Made by a program: the position numbers and the translations under genes. The notes under the pieces were generated by a model. The model was not told where the DNA came from. It saw only the letters and a list, made by a program, of their open reading frames with translations, and made no database searches. 64,000 nucleotides of DNA from Desulfovibrio sp. UIB00 (GTDB taxonomy: Bacteria; Desulfobacterota; Desulfovibrionia; Desulfovibrionales; Desulfovibrionaceae), in assembly GCF_022508225.1 (NCBI RefSeq), contig NZ_JAETXJ010000004.1, positions 186,001 to 250,000 of the forward strand, written 5' to 3'. Shown piece by piece: positions 48,272 to 56,888 of this stretch. Each line of letters opens with the position of its first letter. Positions within the stretch are counted from its first letter, which is position 1.

Positions 48272-49135
48272 ATGAACAACCGCACTCTGCTTTACGCCCT
48301 GACGCTCACCTGTATTCTGCTGATATTTGGCGCGTGGACGCTGGCCTTTTTCCATTACGGGGCAGCCGTGCGGCAAACCCCGGCACCGCAGGCGCTGGCA
48401 ACATTACAGGCAGGCCCGGCAGCAGAACCGCAGTTCAATCCGCCCAAACCGCAGGACGCGCCGGAAGATATCCGAGAAGCCGTCATGCTCGGCTACAATA
48501 TTATCAACGATACGGCGCAGTACGCCCCCGAGCACGTGGGCAACGAACTCGCCTGCGCCACCTGTCATCTCGAGGGCGGCACCAGCAAGGCAAGCATCAC
48601 CCTTGTGGGCGTTGCGGCAACCTATCCGCGTTTTCTGCCAAGCCACGGCTACAGCGCAGATCTTGCCCAGAAAGTGCAGGATTGCTTTGCGCGCAACCTC
48701 AATGCCGCGCCCCCGGCCCTTGACAGCCGCACCATGCAGGCTGTGCTTGCCTATCTGCACTGGATTTCAAAAGATATTCCCGTCTATGCCAAGCTGCCGT
48801 GGACCCTTCCCGCAAAGCTCGACAGCAGCCACAAGCCCGATGCCGCCAGCGGAGCCAGCGTGTATGCAGACAACTGCGCCTCCTGCCACGGCGATACGGG
48901 CGACGGTTCACCCCCGCTCTGGGGCAATGGCGCGTACACTGACGGCTCCACCATGCACGACATAAACACTATTGCCGTGTTCACCCTTCGGTTCATGCCC
49001 CCGGAGGCAGCCAACCTCACGCCGGAACAGGCCCTTGACGTGGCGGCCTATGTGGACGGCCAGCCCCGCCCCCATTACGCGCCCGCAAAGCCCGCAACGA
49101 CAGCGGACGCACCCAAAGCGCCGCAGGGGAAGTAG
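48272..49135 (+). CDS. dihaem cytochrome c, TsdA-like
   Basis: 287-residue exported or membrane-anchored protein: an N-terminal hydrophobic span (about 5-28) and two haem c sites, CATCH at 95-99 and CASCH at 202-206. C138 in VQDCFARNLN matches the pattern around the cysteine haem ligand of TsdA thiosulfate dehydrogenase/tetrathionate reductase, and RFMPP near 240-244 could give the second haem its Met. So it may act on thiosulfate or tetrathionate, or may just pass electrons to the two partners encoded next. It is separated from the next gene by three bases. Confidence 0.75.
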   Translation: MNNRTLLYALTLTCILLIFGAWTLAFFHYGAAVRQTPAPQALATLQAGPAAEPQFNPPKPQDAPEDIREAVMLGYNIINDTAQYAPEHVGNELACATCHLEGGTSKASITLVGVAATYPRFLPSHGYSADLAQKVQDCFARNLNAAPPALDSRTMQAVLAYLHWISKDIPVYAKLPWTLPAKLDSSHKPDAASGASVYADNCASCHGDTGDGSPPLWGNGAYTDGSTMHDINTIAVFTLRFMPPEAANLTPEQALDVAAYVDGQPRPHYAPAKPATTADAPKAPQGK

Positions 49136-49138
49136 GCC

Positions 49139-50491
49139 ATGAACTTTCCCATCCTGCATATTCCTGTGGTGGGCGACGGCATGACCATTGCCCTCAATGC
49201 GGTGCTGCACGTTTATATCAGCCACGGCCTGGCCATAGGCCTCATGACCATGCTGGTGATCTTTCAAACCCTCACATGGAAGGGCAAGGGCGCGTTCTGG
49301 GCCGACATTGCCCGTCGGTTGCTGGGGCCGCTGGTGGTAATTACCACCTCTGTGGGCGCGGTCACAGGCGTGGGCATCTGGATTCTGACCGGGAGCCTCG
49401 CGCCGGAAGGCATCGGCGCGCTCATCCACCTGTTTTTCTGGCCATGGTTTATTGAGTGGTTCGCCTTCACCGCCGAAGTCATTTTGCTGCTCTGCTACTA
49501 CTACCAGTGGGATCGGCTGATAACGCGCAAACCCGGCACCCTGGCCGCCATTGGCTGGGGCTATGTGGGGGCGTCCTTTATCTCTGCGGTTCTTATCACC
49601 GGCATTCTGGGCTTCATGCTCACCCCGCAAGGCTGGCCGTGGGCCAGAAGCTTTACCGAGGCCTATTTCAACCCCACATTTGTGCCGCAGTGCTTTTTAC
49701 GTGTCAGCGGCGGCATGGCGCTGGGCATACTGTTGCTCATGAGTTGGATTGCCTGGCGCTTCAAGGGCACTGCAGAGGAACGCGGCAGAGCCTTACGGGT
49801 CTGCGGAACGGCGTTGCTGCTCTCTCTGGTTGTGACGGCAGCGGCGACCTACGTGTATTTTATGCGGGTGCCGCAAACCTACCTCACGCACTGGAAATTC
49901 TCGGTCGCCACATCCTACCTCTCGCAAATGCCGGACTTTCTGCCAGCGGTCAACGCGGTTGCCGCGCTTGTGCTCCTGCTGACAGCCCTGGCGGCAATGG
50001 CGCGCTCACGGCTTGCATGTCGCTTGCTGTGCTTCCCGGCCCTGATCATGAGCCTGTGCTTTGTCATGGAATTTGAGCGCGTGCGCGAATTTATTCGCGG
50101 CCCGTACCTGATGCCGGGCTATATGCACGCCAGCCAGATAACCCTTGTGGAAAGCGAGGCGCTGGCAGCCCAGAACGCCCCCCTGTTGCCCCGGCTGCGC
50201 TGGGTCAACACCAGCGGCAATCTGTCCCCGGCAACCCAGGCCGCCAGAACGCTTTTTGCGGCCAATTGCGGCGTATGCCACGCGGAAAGCGGCATCAACG
50301 GCATTGATCAACGCCTTGCGGGACGCTCGGCAGACGGCATCAACGCCATGCTGGGCATTACGCAGAGGCTGGCCCCCTACATGACGCCCTTTGTGGGTTC
50401 GGAGCAGGAACGCGCCATGCTCACGGAATATTTGTTCCAGCTTTCCTCCAACTATTCCCGCCGCGCCCAACAAGCCGCCAGGGAGAAGTAG
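49139..50491 (+). CDS. cytochrome bd-superfamily-like subunit with C-terminal haem c
   Basis: 450-residue membrane protein with about nine spans followed by a periplasmic cytochrome c domain (CGVCH at 377-381). H24, H29, the GAVTGVGIWILTGSLAPEGI loop, W105-WFAFTAE and E311-xxRVREFIRGPY resemble CydA-like proteins of the OR-C type, which carry haem c at the C-terminus. Whether it reduces oxygen or another acceptor cannot be told from sequence. It lies in a tight operon with two other cytochromes. Confidence 0.65.
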   Translation: MNFPILHIPVVGDGMTIALNAVLHVYISHGLAIGLMTMLVIFQTLTWKGKGAFWADIARRLLGPLVVITTSVGAVTGVGIWILTGSLAPEGIGALIHLFFWPWFIEWFAFTAEVILLLCYYYQWDRLITRKPGTLAAIGWGYVGASFISAVLITGILGFMLTPQGWPWARSFTEAYFNPTFVPQCFLRVSGGMALGILLLMSWIAWRFKGTAEERGRALRVCGTALLLSLVVTAAATYVYFMRVPQTYLTHWKFSVATSYLSQMPDFLPAVNAVAALVLLLTALAAMARSRLACRLLCFPALIMSLCFVMEFERVREFIRGPYLMPGYMHASQITLVESEALAAQNAPLLPRLRWVNTSGNLSPATQAARTLFAANCGVCHAESGINGIDQRLAGRSADGINAMLGITQRLAPYMTPFVGSEQERAMLTEYLFQLSSNYSRRAQQAAREK

Positions 50492-50493
50492 CC

Positions 50494-52053
50494 ATGCAGC
50501 AGTGGACAGACCTGTTTCTCAACAAACCATTGCCCGAAGGCTGGATGCAGGGGTTGCTCTTCATCACTTTTGGCCTGCATCTGCTCTTCGTGCTGCTCAT
50601 GCTTGGCACGGCCATCCTGAGTCTGCTGTTCTTTCTGCGTGATCTGCTGCGTCAGCCCTCGCCAGATCAGCACTGGAACGAGCACGTGGCCCACTCGCAC
50701 ATGGGCCTCAAAAGCCTGGCCGTGGTGCTGGGCGTTGGCCCGCTGCTGCTCATGCAGATAAGTCATCCGCATGCCTTTTTTACGGTTACGGGGCTTTTTT
50801 CGTATGCGTGGCTGGCGATTATTCCGCTGCTGATCACGGCATTTCTGCTGTTTGACGGCTTTGCGCACAAAATTGGCACCAGCGCATGGCTGGCCCTCAT
50901 CTGCGGACTGGTGGGCGTTGCGGCCCTCATGACTGTGCCCGCCATCTTTACCGGGGCGCTGACCCTCATGGAACGCCCTGCGGAGTGGGCCGACTTTGCC
51001 GCCAGCGGCTTCCGCTTTGATGCGCAGTGGATGCCGCACTGGGTGCTGCGCTACCTGCACGTGATGGGCGCGGCTGTGGCCTTTGGCGCGGCTTTTCACC
51101 TGTTTTTCTCCGCCAGAAATGAAAAACAGAAGGCCCCTCTGCTGCGCAAGTGGCTGCTTGGCGCTCTGATGGCTCAGGCCGTCATAGGGCTGGCCCTGCT
51201 GGCAACCATTTTGCCGCAACTGTCCGTTCCGGTGTTGTCGTTCATAAGCCTTGGCGCACTGGCCCTTGGCGCTGCGGTCTGGATTCTGAGGCCGGAATCG
51301 TCAACCGCCGATTACCGCTTGCTGGCCTTGCTGCCCCTTATCTTCGTCTCCATGCTGCTGGCCCGCCAGCTCATGCAGAACGAGGCGCTGGCCCCCGGGC
51401 AGGCGGAAGCTACGGCCCAACGCGAACAGCGCGTTCGGGAACTGGCCCCCTTCAGCCAGAAGGCTCTGGATGCCTTTGCCGTCAAACTGCGCACCGTGTA
51501 CGACAATGGCGACACCATCTATGACGGCGCTTGCGAGCCGTGCCACGGCCTCACCGGACGCGGCGACGGGCCGGAAGCCTCACGGCTGCGCATCCCCGCC
51601 ACAGACCTGACCACCATGCGCACAGACCGGGATTACGTGTATGAAATGGTGCGCGACGGCACCCCCGGTACAGGCATGCCTTATTTTCGCATGTTCGACC
51701 GTGAAAAGCTGGAGAGCCTGCTGGACGCCATGGGCAAGCGCTTTGGCATGTACGCGGCCACGCCGCCCCCCCCCCGCGATATCAGCCCTGTTTCGCTTGA
51801 AGTATGGATAGGTACCTGCGCCAAATGCCATGCGGCCAACGGCAGCGGCAGCCCCTCGGGGCGGGCCATGCAGCCCCCGCCCCCCGATTTTAGGCGCAGC
51901 AGCCTGACCCATGAGCAGGCCCTGAAAATCATTACTGAGGGCTATCCCGGAACAGGCATGCCCGGCTACCGGAATCAGCCTCAGACTGTGCGCGAAGACC
52001 TCGCCATCATCTGCAACAGTTTCCGCGCCGCGCATAACAAGAGCGAAAAATAG
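50494..52053 (+). CDS. membrane protein with two C-terminal haem c domains
   Basis: 519 residues: about eight membrane spans to residue 292, then two cytochrome c domains, CEPCH at 347-351 and CAKCH at 442-446, each followed by a GTGMP motif that may supply the Met ligand. Histidines H29, H64, H68, H91, H93, H182, H189 and H202 in or near spans could bind b haem. It starts two bases after the previous gene and is likely the partner subunit. The membrane part has no firm family assignment by eye. Confidence 0.65.
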   Translation: MQQWTDLFLNKPLPEGWMQGLLFITFGLHLLFVLLMLGTAILSLLFFLRDLLRQPSPDQHWNEHVAHSHMGLKSLAVVLGVGPLLLMQISHPHAFFTVTGLFSYAWLAIIPLLITAFLLFDGFAHKIGTSAWLALICGLVGVAALMTVPAIFTGALTLMERPAEWADFAASGFRFDAQWMPHWVLRYLHVMGAAVAFGAAFHLFFSARNEKQKAPLLRKWLLGALMAQAVIGLALLATILPQLSVPVLSFISLGALALGAAVWILRPESSTADYRLLALLPLIFVSMLLARQLMQNEALAPGQAEATAQREQRVRELAPFSQKALDAFAVKLRTVYDNGDTIYDGACEPCHGLTGRGDGPEASRLRIPATDLTTMRTDRDYVYEMVRDGTPGTGMPYFRMFDREKLESLLDAMGKRFGMYAATPPPPRDISPVSLEVWIGTCAKCHAANGSGSPSGRAMQPPPPDFRRSSLTHEQALKIITEGYPGTGMPGYRNQPQTVREDLAIICNSFRAAHNKSEK

Positions 52054-52126
52054 CCTTGGCGCGGGCTGCCCCCGGCCTCGTTGCTGCCATAGAGAATTGC
52101 CTGACCAGTTTCTGAGAATCCCATAA

Positions 52127-52161
52127 CAAAGCCCCCGTTCCATAATGGATCGGGGGCTTTG
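52127..52161. terminator. bidirectional terminator
   Basis: CAAAGCCCCCG and CGGGGGCTTTG with an inner CCAT/ATGG pairing. It lies between the cytochrome operon and the oppositely directed small gene at 52173-52370 and should serve both. Confidence 0.85.
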
Positions 52162-52172
52162 ATTTCAATCAG

Positions 52173-52370
52173 TTACTTGCTCTGTTTGCGGGCGGCTTTT
52201 CTGGCCTTGCTGCGCAAACGCCGTTCTTCGTCATCAAGCAGGGCACGCTGCTTGTCAAAGGGAATTCAACCGCAGTTCAGGCGGTCTGTGGGCAGCCAGC
52301 CTTTTTTGAGGGCAAGCAGGTATATGGCGGCAATACCGCCAAACACCAGCAGGAGAATCAAAGTATCCAT
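52173..52370 (-). CDS. candidate small membrane selenoprotein (in-frame UGA)
   Basis: Reading UGA at 52268-52266 as selenocysteine gives 65 residues: a single membrane span (about 3-21, starting MDTLILLLVFGG), a KKGWLPTDR linker, the motif Cys33-Gly34-Sec35, then a highly charged tail (IPFDKQRALLDDEERRLRS to KQSK). GGAGG lies just before ATG 52370. Downstream of UGA a hairpin is found at the same distance as in fdhF. Without readthrough the product is a 34-residue peptide. The gene starts 15 bases after the GH3 hydrolase stop on the same strand. I know no family with this sequence. Function unknown; a Cys-x-Sec pair suggests redox chemistry at the membrane. Confidence 0.6.
52230..52268 (-). 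promoter_or_regulatory. putative SECIS of the small ORF
   Basis: After UGA come 11 nt, then CAAGCAG-CGTGCC-CTGCTTG (52254 to 52235), a perfect 7-bp stem with a 6-nt loop. The loop starts 18 nt after UGA and has G as its second base, meeting the general rules for bacterial SECIS. It lies inside the coding frame as expected. Confidence 0.55.
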
Positions 52371-52385
52371 AAAACCTCCGCCGCT

Positions 52386-53672
52386 TTATCTGGTCCAGGG
52401 ATAGAGCGCCGATGATCCATCGGCGGCGGCCCTGGCGGCAGTGGCGCGGCTTGCGTACAGGTTAGTGATGCGCAGCCATGATTCCATGATCCGCTGGCGC
52501 GAAATGCGCCCGCTTTCCACAAGCCCTCGCAAGGTCTCAAAAGCCTTGCTGGGCAGGGTTTCGTCCCAATACAAGTTATTGCCGAACAGCAGAATGTCCA
52601 CCCCGGCGTTAACCGCCAGCAGCATTGCCTGCTCCATGCCGTAATGGTCGGTAATGGCCTTCATCTGCATGTCGTCGCTGATGATCACGCCCTGCCAGCC
52701 CATGCGCCCGCGCAACAGGTCGGCAACAACAGCGCGGGAAAGCGTGGCAGGATACTGCGGATCAAGCCCCTTGTGGTACAGATGCCCAAGCATCACCATA
52801 CCGGGCCAGCCCTGTGCAAAAGCCTGCGCATAGGGCGCAAGGTCGGCCTTGGCATTCCAGCTGCGGGTGATATCCGTCAGCCCCAGATGCGAATCCTTCT
52901 GCGCGCCGCCCTGACCGGGAAAATGCTTGAGCGCGGGGATGATGCCGCTCTGCGCCAGCCCCTGCCCAAAGGCCAGAGCGTGCGCAGCCACAAGGGCCGG
53001 ATTGGGGCTGAAGCTGCGCTCCAGCGCGCCAATGGCCGGGTTGGCGGGGTTGCTGTTCACATCCGCCACCGGGGCCAGATCAACAGAAATTCCCAGCGAG
53101 GCCAGTTCCACGCCCAGTTGCCGGGCAATGGCGCGGGTTTTCTCCGGGCTGGCCGCGCCCATGCTCTGGGCGGAAGGCAGATCGGCAAAACCGCGTTGCG
53201 GCTTGAGCCGCCGCACCCGTCCGCCCTCCTGGTCAACAGCTATGAACATGGGACAGGGGGACGCGGCCCGCAGCGAGGCTGTGAGCCGCCGCACCTGCTG
53301 GGGCGAAATGATATTGCGTTCGCCGCCTGTGGTAACATCCCGGTCAAACAGGATAATATGTCCCACATGCCCGGCGCGCACATGGGCAAGAAAGGCATCG
53401 CCCTGGGGCAGATCCGCTCCGCGAAAACCCAGCATGAGCATGGAGCCGATCATGACATCCAGCGATGGCGCGACACTGCCCGTATTTGTTTTAGCGGGCG
53501 CGGCCTGCGCAGCCGAGGCTTCGGCGCTCAGCAGGGGCGAAAAACAGAGGGCCAGAGCAAATGCAAGCAGACAAAGTGCAGCCCCGCCCTTACGCGCGGC
53601 AGCAAAAAAACTCTGGCTGGCGGAACAGCGCCTCACCAAGGGGGATTTGCCCCTGTTTACAGTATCAGACAC
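52386..53672 (-). CDS. GH3 glycoside hydrolase, NagZ-like, exported
   Basis: Family 3 glycosidase of 428 residues, like beta-N-acetylhexosaminidase NagZ. ALKHFPGQGGAQKDSHLGL holds the NagZ-type Asp-His loop, VISDDMQMKAI the nucleophile Asp, and FIAVDQEGGRVRRL the substrate Asp-Arg region. An N-terminal hydrophobic segment (about residues 31-46) after a basic start suggests export; classical NagZ is cytosolic. The start is taken at GTG 53672, ten bases after the upstream stop; a longer frame to 53873 overlaps that gene. Confidence 0.8.
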   Translation of the reverse strand: MSDTVNRGKSPLVRRCSASQSFFAAARKGGAALCLLAFALALCFSPLLSAEASAAQAAPAKTNTGSVAPSLDVMIGSMLMLGFRGADLPQGDAFLAHVRAGHVGHIILFDRDVTTGGERNIISPQQVRRLTASLRAASPCPMFIAVDQEGGRVRRLKPQRGFADLPSAQSMGAASPEKTRAIARQLGVELASLGISVDLAPVADVNSNPANPAIGALERSFSPNPALVAAHALAFGQGLAQSGIIPALKHFPGQGGAQKDSHLGLTDITRSWNAKADLAPYAQAFAQGWPGMVMLGHLYHKGLDPQYPATLSRAVVADLLRGRMGWQGVIISDDMQMKAITDHYGMEQAMLLAVNAGVDILLFGNNLYWDETLPSKAFETLRGLVESGRISRQRIMESWLRITNLYASRATAARAAADGSSALYPWTR

Positions 53673-53682
53673 GACTTTCGCC

Positions 53683-54270
53683 TCAGCTTTCAGGATCAAG
53701 CGTTGTGTAAGGGGCCTGCCCTTGGCAACCAAGGCACTGCGGGCCATGATCCAGAGGATAGGCCTCGCCGCAGCGGGGGCAAATGCCGATGGTGCCCATG
53801 TGCCCATGCCCCAGAAAATTCTTGTCCACCTGCACGCGCTGCACCTTACAGATACTGTGCCCGGCTTCTTCAATTTGCCGTTCTAACTCCACGATATCCT
53901 GCGCATGCTTGGGCTTTTCCTTCATGAACCAGCCCTGGATTTCCGGATAGGCGAAGAGTTTTGCCGGGTCTATGCTCACGCGCACGCCCAGGCCTGTTTT
54001 TTTGTCGTACAGCGAAACCGCGTAAAGCCCCAGGTCGCGCACATGCAACCGTTTGTTGCCCGTGCTGCACAGGCTGAGCAGCTGCACCGCGTCCGGCAGG
54101 CATTTGCTGGTTTCCGCCAGTGCTTCAAAAAGGGTTCCTTCGGGCAGCATACCCTTGGCAAGCTCGACCATATAGCCACCGATAAGCAGGCCAGGAGCCG
54201 CGCAACCGTGAAACTCCTCTGCGATCCCGTGGAATTGCGAAAACGTATACGCGCCGATATTCATGGACAT
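53683..54270 (-). CDS. FmdE family zinc-finger protein
   Basis: 195-residue protein of the FmdE family (named after formylmethanofuran dehydrogenase subunit E, common near Mo/W formate enzymes in sulfate reducers). Motifs: FHGCAAPGLLIGGYM at 20-34 (the usual form is close to FHGHxCPGxxxG, so the ligands shift) and a C-terminal zinc ribbon CPRC and CLGC. An ATG two codons later (54264) is an alternative. Its partner is unknown; it may assist Mo enzymes. Confidence 0.75.
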   Translation of the reverse strand: MSMNIGAYTFSQFHGIAEEFHGCAAPGLLIGGYMVELAKGMLPEGTLFEALAETSKCLPDAVQLLSLCSTGNKRLHVRDLGLYAVSLYDKKTGLGVRVSIDPAKLFAYPEIQGWFMKEKPKHAQDIVELERQIEEAGHSICKVQRVQVDKNFLGHGHMGTIGICPRCGEAYPLDHGPQCLGCQGQAPYTTLDPES

Positions 54271-54509
54271 TCCGTCGTGCTGCCCGCCGTGTGCGGAAGG
54301 TAAGGTGGGATGCGCAGGCAGGATGGCTGCGCCAAGAGGCAAAATTCCTCCTGTCACTTGGCATCATTTGCCGCCCAGCGTCAAGTGCGCACGGCAGCTG
54401 TGCTTGACCCGGCAGAGCGCGGACTGCTATCGGTTGAGCACGGTCAGATTCATGCATCAGCATTCCGCGCTAACCTGTACGGGCGGCATAACCGCATGAG
54501 GCACCTCAC

Positions 54510-55058
54510 ATGCAGGCTCTTATAATCATAGATATTCAGAACGATTACTTCCCCGGCGGCAAGATGGAACTTTGCGGCAGCGAGGCAGCGGCCAATAATG
54601 CCGCCCTGCTGCTCAAGGCCTTTCGCAAGGCTGGAAAACCCGTTTTTCATGTGCAGCATATTTCTCTTGCGCCCACTGCCACTTTTTTTCTGCCCGGCAC
54701 CACAGGTGCGCTCATTCATGGCAGCGTTGCCCCCCTTTCGGGCGAAGCCGTAGTGGAAAAACACTTTCCCAATTCCTTCCGCGACACCACCCTGCTTGGC
54801 CTGCTTCAGGCGCAGAATATCACGGACATTGCCATAGCGGGCATGATGACCCACATGTGCGTGGATACCACCACACGCGCTGCCTTTGACCTTGGCTTCA
54901 CCTGCCATCTTGCCCACGATGCCTGCGCCACCCGCGATCTTGCGCACAATGGCAAAACAGTAAGCGCCTCCCATGTGCAAACAGCCTACATGGCTGCCCT
55001 TGGGCAGGTATTCGCTCAGGTGCGCAGCACGCAGGAACTGTGCGCGGCCATCAGCTAG
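54510..55058 (+). CDS. isochorismatase-like cysteine hydrolase
   Basis: 182-residue hydrolase with the Asp-Lys-Cys triad: D8 (IIIDIQND), K84 and C117 (GMMTHMCVDTT). The family includes nicotinamidase, isochorismatase and related amidases; substrate is not clear. It is divergent from the FmdE gene. Confidence 0.85.
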   Translation: MQALIIIDIQNDYFPGGKMELCGSEAAANNAALLLKAFRKAGKPVFHVQHISLAPTATFFLPGTTGALIHGSVAPLSGEAVVEKHFPNSFRDTTLLGLLQAQNITDIAIAGMMTHMCVDTTTRAAFDLGFTCHLAHDACATRDLAHNGKTVSASHVQTAYMAALGQVFAQVRSTQELCAAIS

Positions 55059-55125
55059 AGCAGTTAAGCCACTTCATTCGCAAACTGCTTTAAACCGCGC
55101 TGCACACTCCATCAGGGGGAATATC

Positions 55126-56757
55126 ATGGCGTCATTCCTGTTGCGATTCCGTTTTTCCGCACTGGCTCTGTTTTTGTGGGCCAGCCTGCTTGCAGGCTTT
55201 TCGCTGGTTTCCCTGCCCTGCCATGCGCAGGAAAAGGCGGGCCTCGAGCTGCTCTTGCTGCACACCAACGACCTGCACTCCTACCTTGCGGGCAGGGATG
55301 CCCACGGCAACGCCTGCCTGAAATCCGAGGGCTGCACGGGCGGCTTTGCCCGCCTTGCCACAGCCATGAAGCGCGCCCGCGCGGAGCACGACAACGTGCT
55401 GGCCGTGGACGCTGGCGACCAGTTTCAGGGCACCCTGTTTTTTACCGCCAACAAATGGCCCATGCTGGCCGACATCAACAGCCTGATGCCCTATGACGCC
55501 ATGACGCTGGGCAATCACGAATTTGACGATGGCTGCGAGGCCACAGCCGGATTTGTACGGGCGCAGCCCTACCCGGTGCTGGCCGCCAATCTGGATGCCC
55601 GCCCCGGCTGCCCTCTGCGCGGAACACCCTTCCGCCCATGGATCATCAAGGAGGTGCGCGGGGTCAAGGTGGGCATTGTGGGGCTTGCCAACCCCAGCGT
55701 GCGCACGCTTTCTGCGGCCTGCCCCGAAACGTGGTTCTACAAGAGCGAAACAACGCTGAAAATGGCTGTGGCTGAGCTGGAAAAGCAGGGAGTGCGGCAC
55801 ATCATAGCCGTGACGCATCTTGGCCTGCCAAAGGATCTGGAACTGGCCCGCAAGGTGGACGGCGTGGATATCATTGTGGGCGGGCACACCCACGACTACC
55901 TTGGCCCCAAATCATCCAAGGGGCCGTACCCCATTGTGGAGCACTCGCCCTCGGGCAAGACTGTTCTGGTGGTCACTGCCGGGGCGCTTGCCAAGTATCT
56001 GGGCCAGCTCGACGTGACCTTTGACGCGCAGGGCGTCCCTGTGCGCTGGCAGGGCGAGGCCCTGCCGCTGGATGCCTCCATTCCGCCCGACCCGGATGTG
56101 GAAGCCAAGATCGCCCAGTATGCTCAAAAGCTGGAAGCCTTCACCTCCGTTACCGTGGGGCAGAACAACCTGAATGCGCCTGACGGCCTGCATCAGTGCC
56201 GCATAGGTGAATGCCTTTCCGGCCTGATCGCCACAGACTCCATGCTGGATTATGGCCGCGCCTATGGAGCGCAGGCCGCCATTATCAACGGCGGAGGCCT
56301 ACGCGCTCCCCTGCGGCAAGGCGCGCTGAACCTTGGCGACATGCTGGCCGTGCTGCCCTTTGGCAACAAGGTCATCATCCGCGATTTCACAGGAGAACAA
56401 CTGCTGGCCGCTCTGGAACACGGCGTGGCCGACAACAAGGGCGTTGGCTCCCCCGTCTTGCACACGGCGGGCCTGCGCTACGTGTATAATCCCGCCCTGC
56501 CCTCCGGCAAACGCATTGTGCGCGCAGAACTGCTGGACGCGGACGGAACCGCGCACGCCCTTGACCCTGCCGCCCGCTACCGGGTGGTTCTTGTGGATTA
56601 TCTGGAACGCCGGGGCGATGGCTACGCCATGCTTGCCAAGGGATCGCCCGTGGAAGCCCCCGACCCGGTGGATGTGGACGTGCTGGCGGCATACATCAAA
56701 AAATTCAGCCCGCTGACAGCCTTGCCGCCTGACCGACTGATCCGCCAGACAAACTGA
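55126..56757 (+). CDS. periplasmic 5'-nucleotidase/phosphoesterase, UshA family
   Basis: 543 residues. A signal peptide (hydrophobic 10-30, likely cut after PCHA) leads to a calcineurin-type metal domain with LLHTNDLHSYL (D49, H51), GNHEFDDG and GGHTHDYLG, and a C-terminal substrate domain with NGGGLRAPL and GDGYAMLAKG. Expected to release phosphate from nucleotides outside the membrane. Start ATG 55126 has AGGGGGA upstream. Confidence 0.9.
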   Translation: MASFLLRFRFSALALFLWASLLAGFSLVSLPCHAQEKAGLELLLLHTNDLHSYLAGRDAHGNACLKSEGCTGGFARLATAMKRARAEHDNVLAVDAGDQFQGTLFFTANKWPMLADINSLMPYDAMTLGNHEFDDGCEATAGFVRAQPYPVLAANLDARPGCPLRGTPFRPWIIKEVRGVKVGIVGLANPSVRTLSAACPETWFYKSETTLKMAVAELEKQGVRHIIAVTHLGLPKDLELARKVDGVDIIVGGHTHDYLGPKSSKGPYPIVEHSPSGKTVLVVTAGALAKYLGQLDVTFDAQGVPVRWQGEALPLDASIPPDPDVEAKIAQYAQKLEAFTSVTVGQNNLNAPDGLHQCRIGECLSGLIATDSMLDYGRAYGAQAAIINGGGLRAPLRQGALNLGDMLAVLPFGNKVIIRDFTGEQLLAALEHGVADNKGVGSPVLHTAGLRYVYNPALPSGKRIVRAELLDADGTAHALDPAARYRVVLVDYLERRGDGYAMLAKGSPVEAPDPVDVDVLAAYIKKFSPLTALPPDRLIRQTN

Positions 56758-56888
56758 TTGCTGCATGGGCGCAGGCTGCCCCCGCGCGGGCCATGCCTGA
56801 GAGAGTCTGAACATGCCGTAACATGCCCGCCCTTGGGACTTGCCAAGGGCGGGCATGTTGGGCAGTGTGGCGAAAAAGTTGAGGCCTT

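Noticed and set aside
52159-52404. 81-codon plus-strand frame
   Set aside because: It is antisense to the small UGA-containing gene and runs through a terminator; it lacks a ribosome site and family.
52644-53927. 427-codon plus-strand frame opposite the GH3 gene
   Set aside because: Antisense shadow of a gene with clear GH3 motifs.
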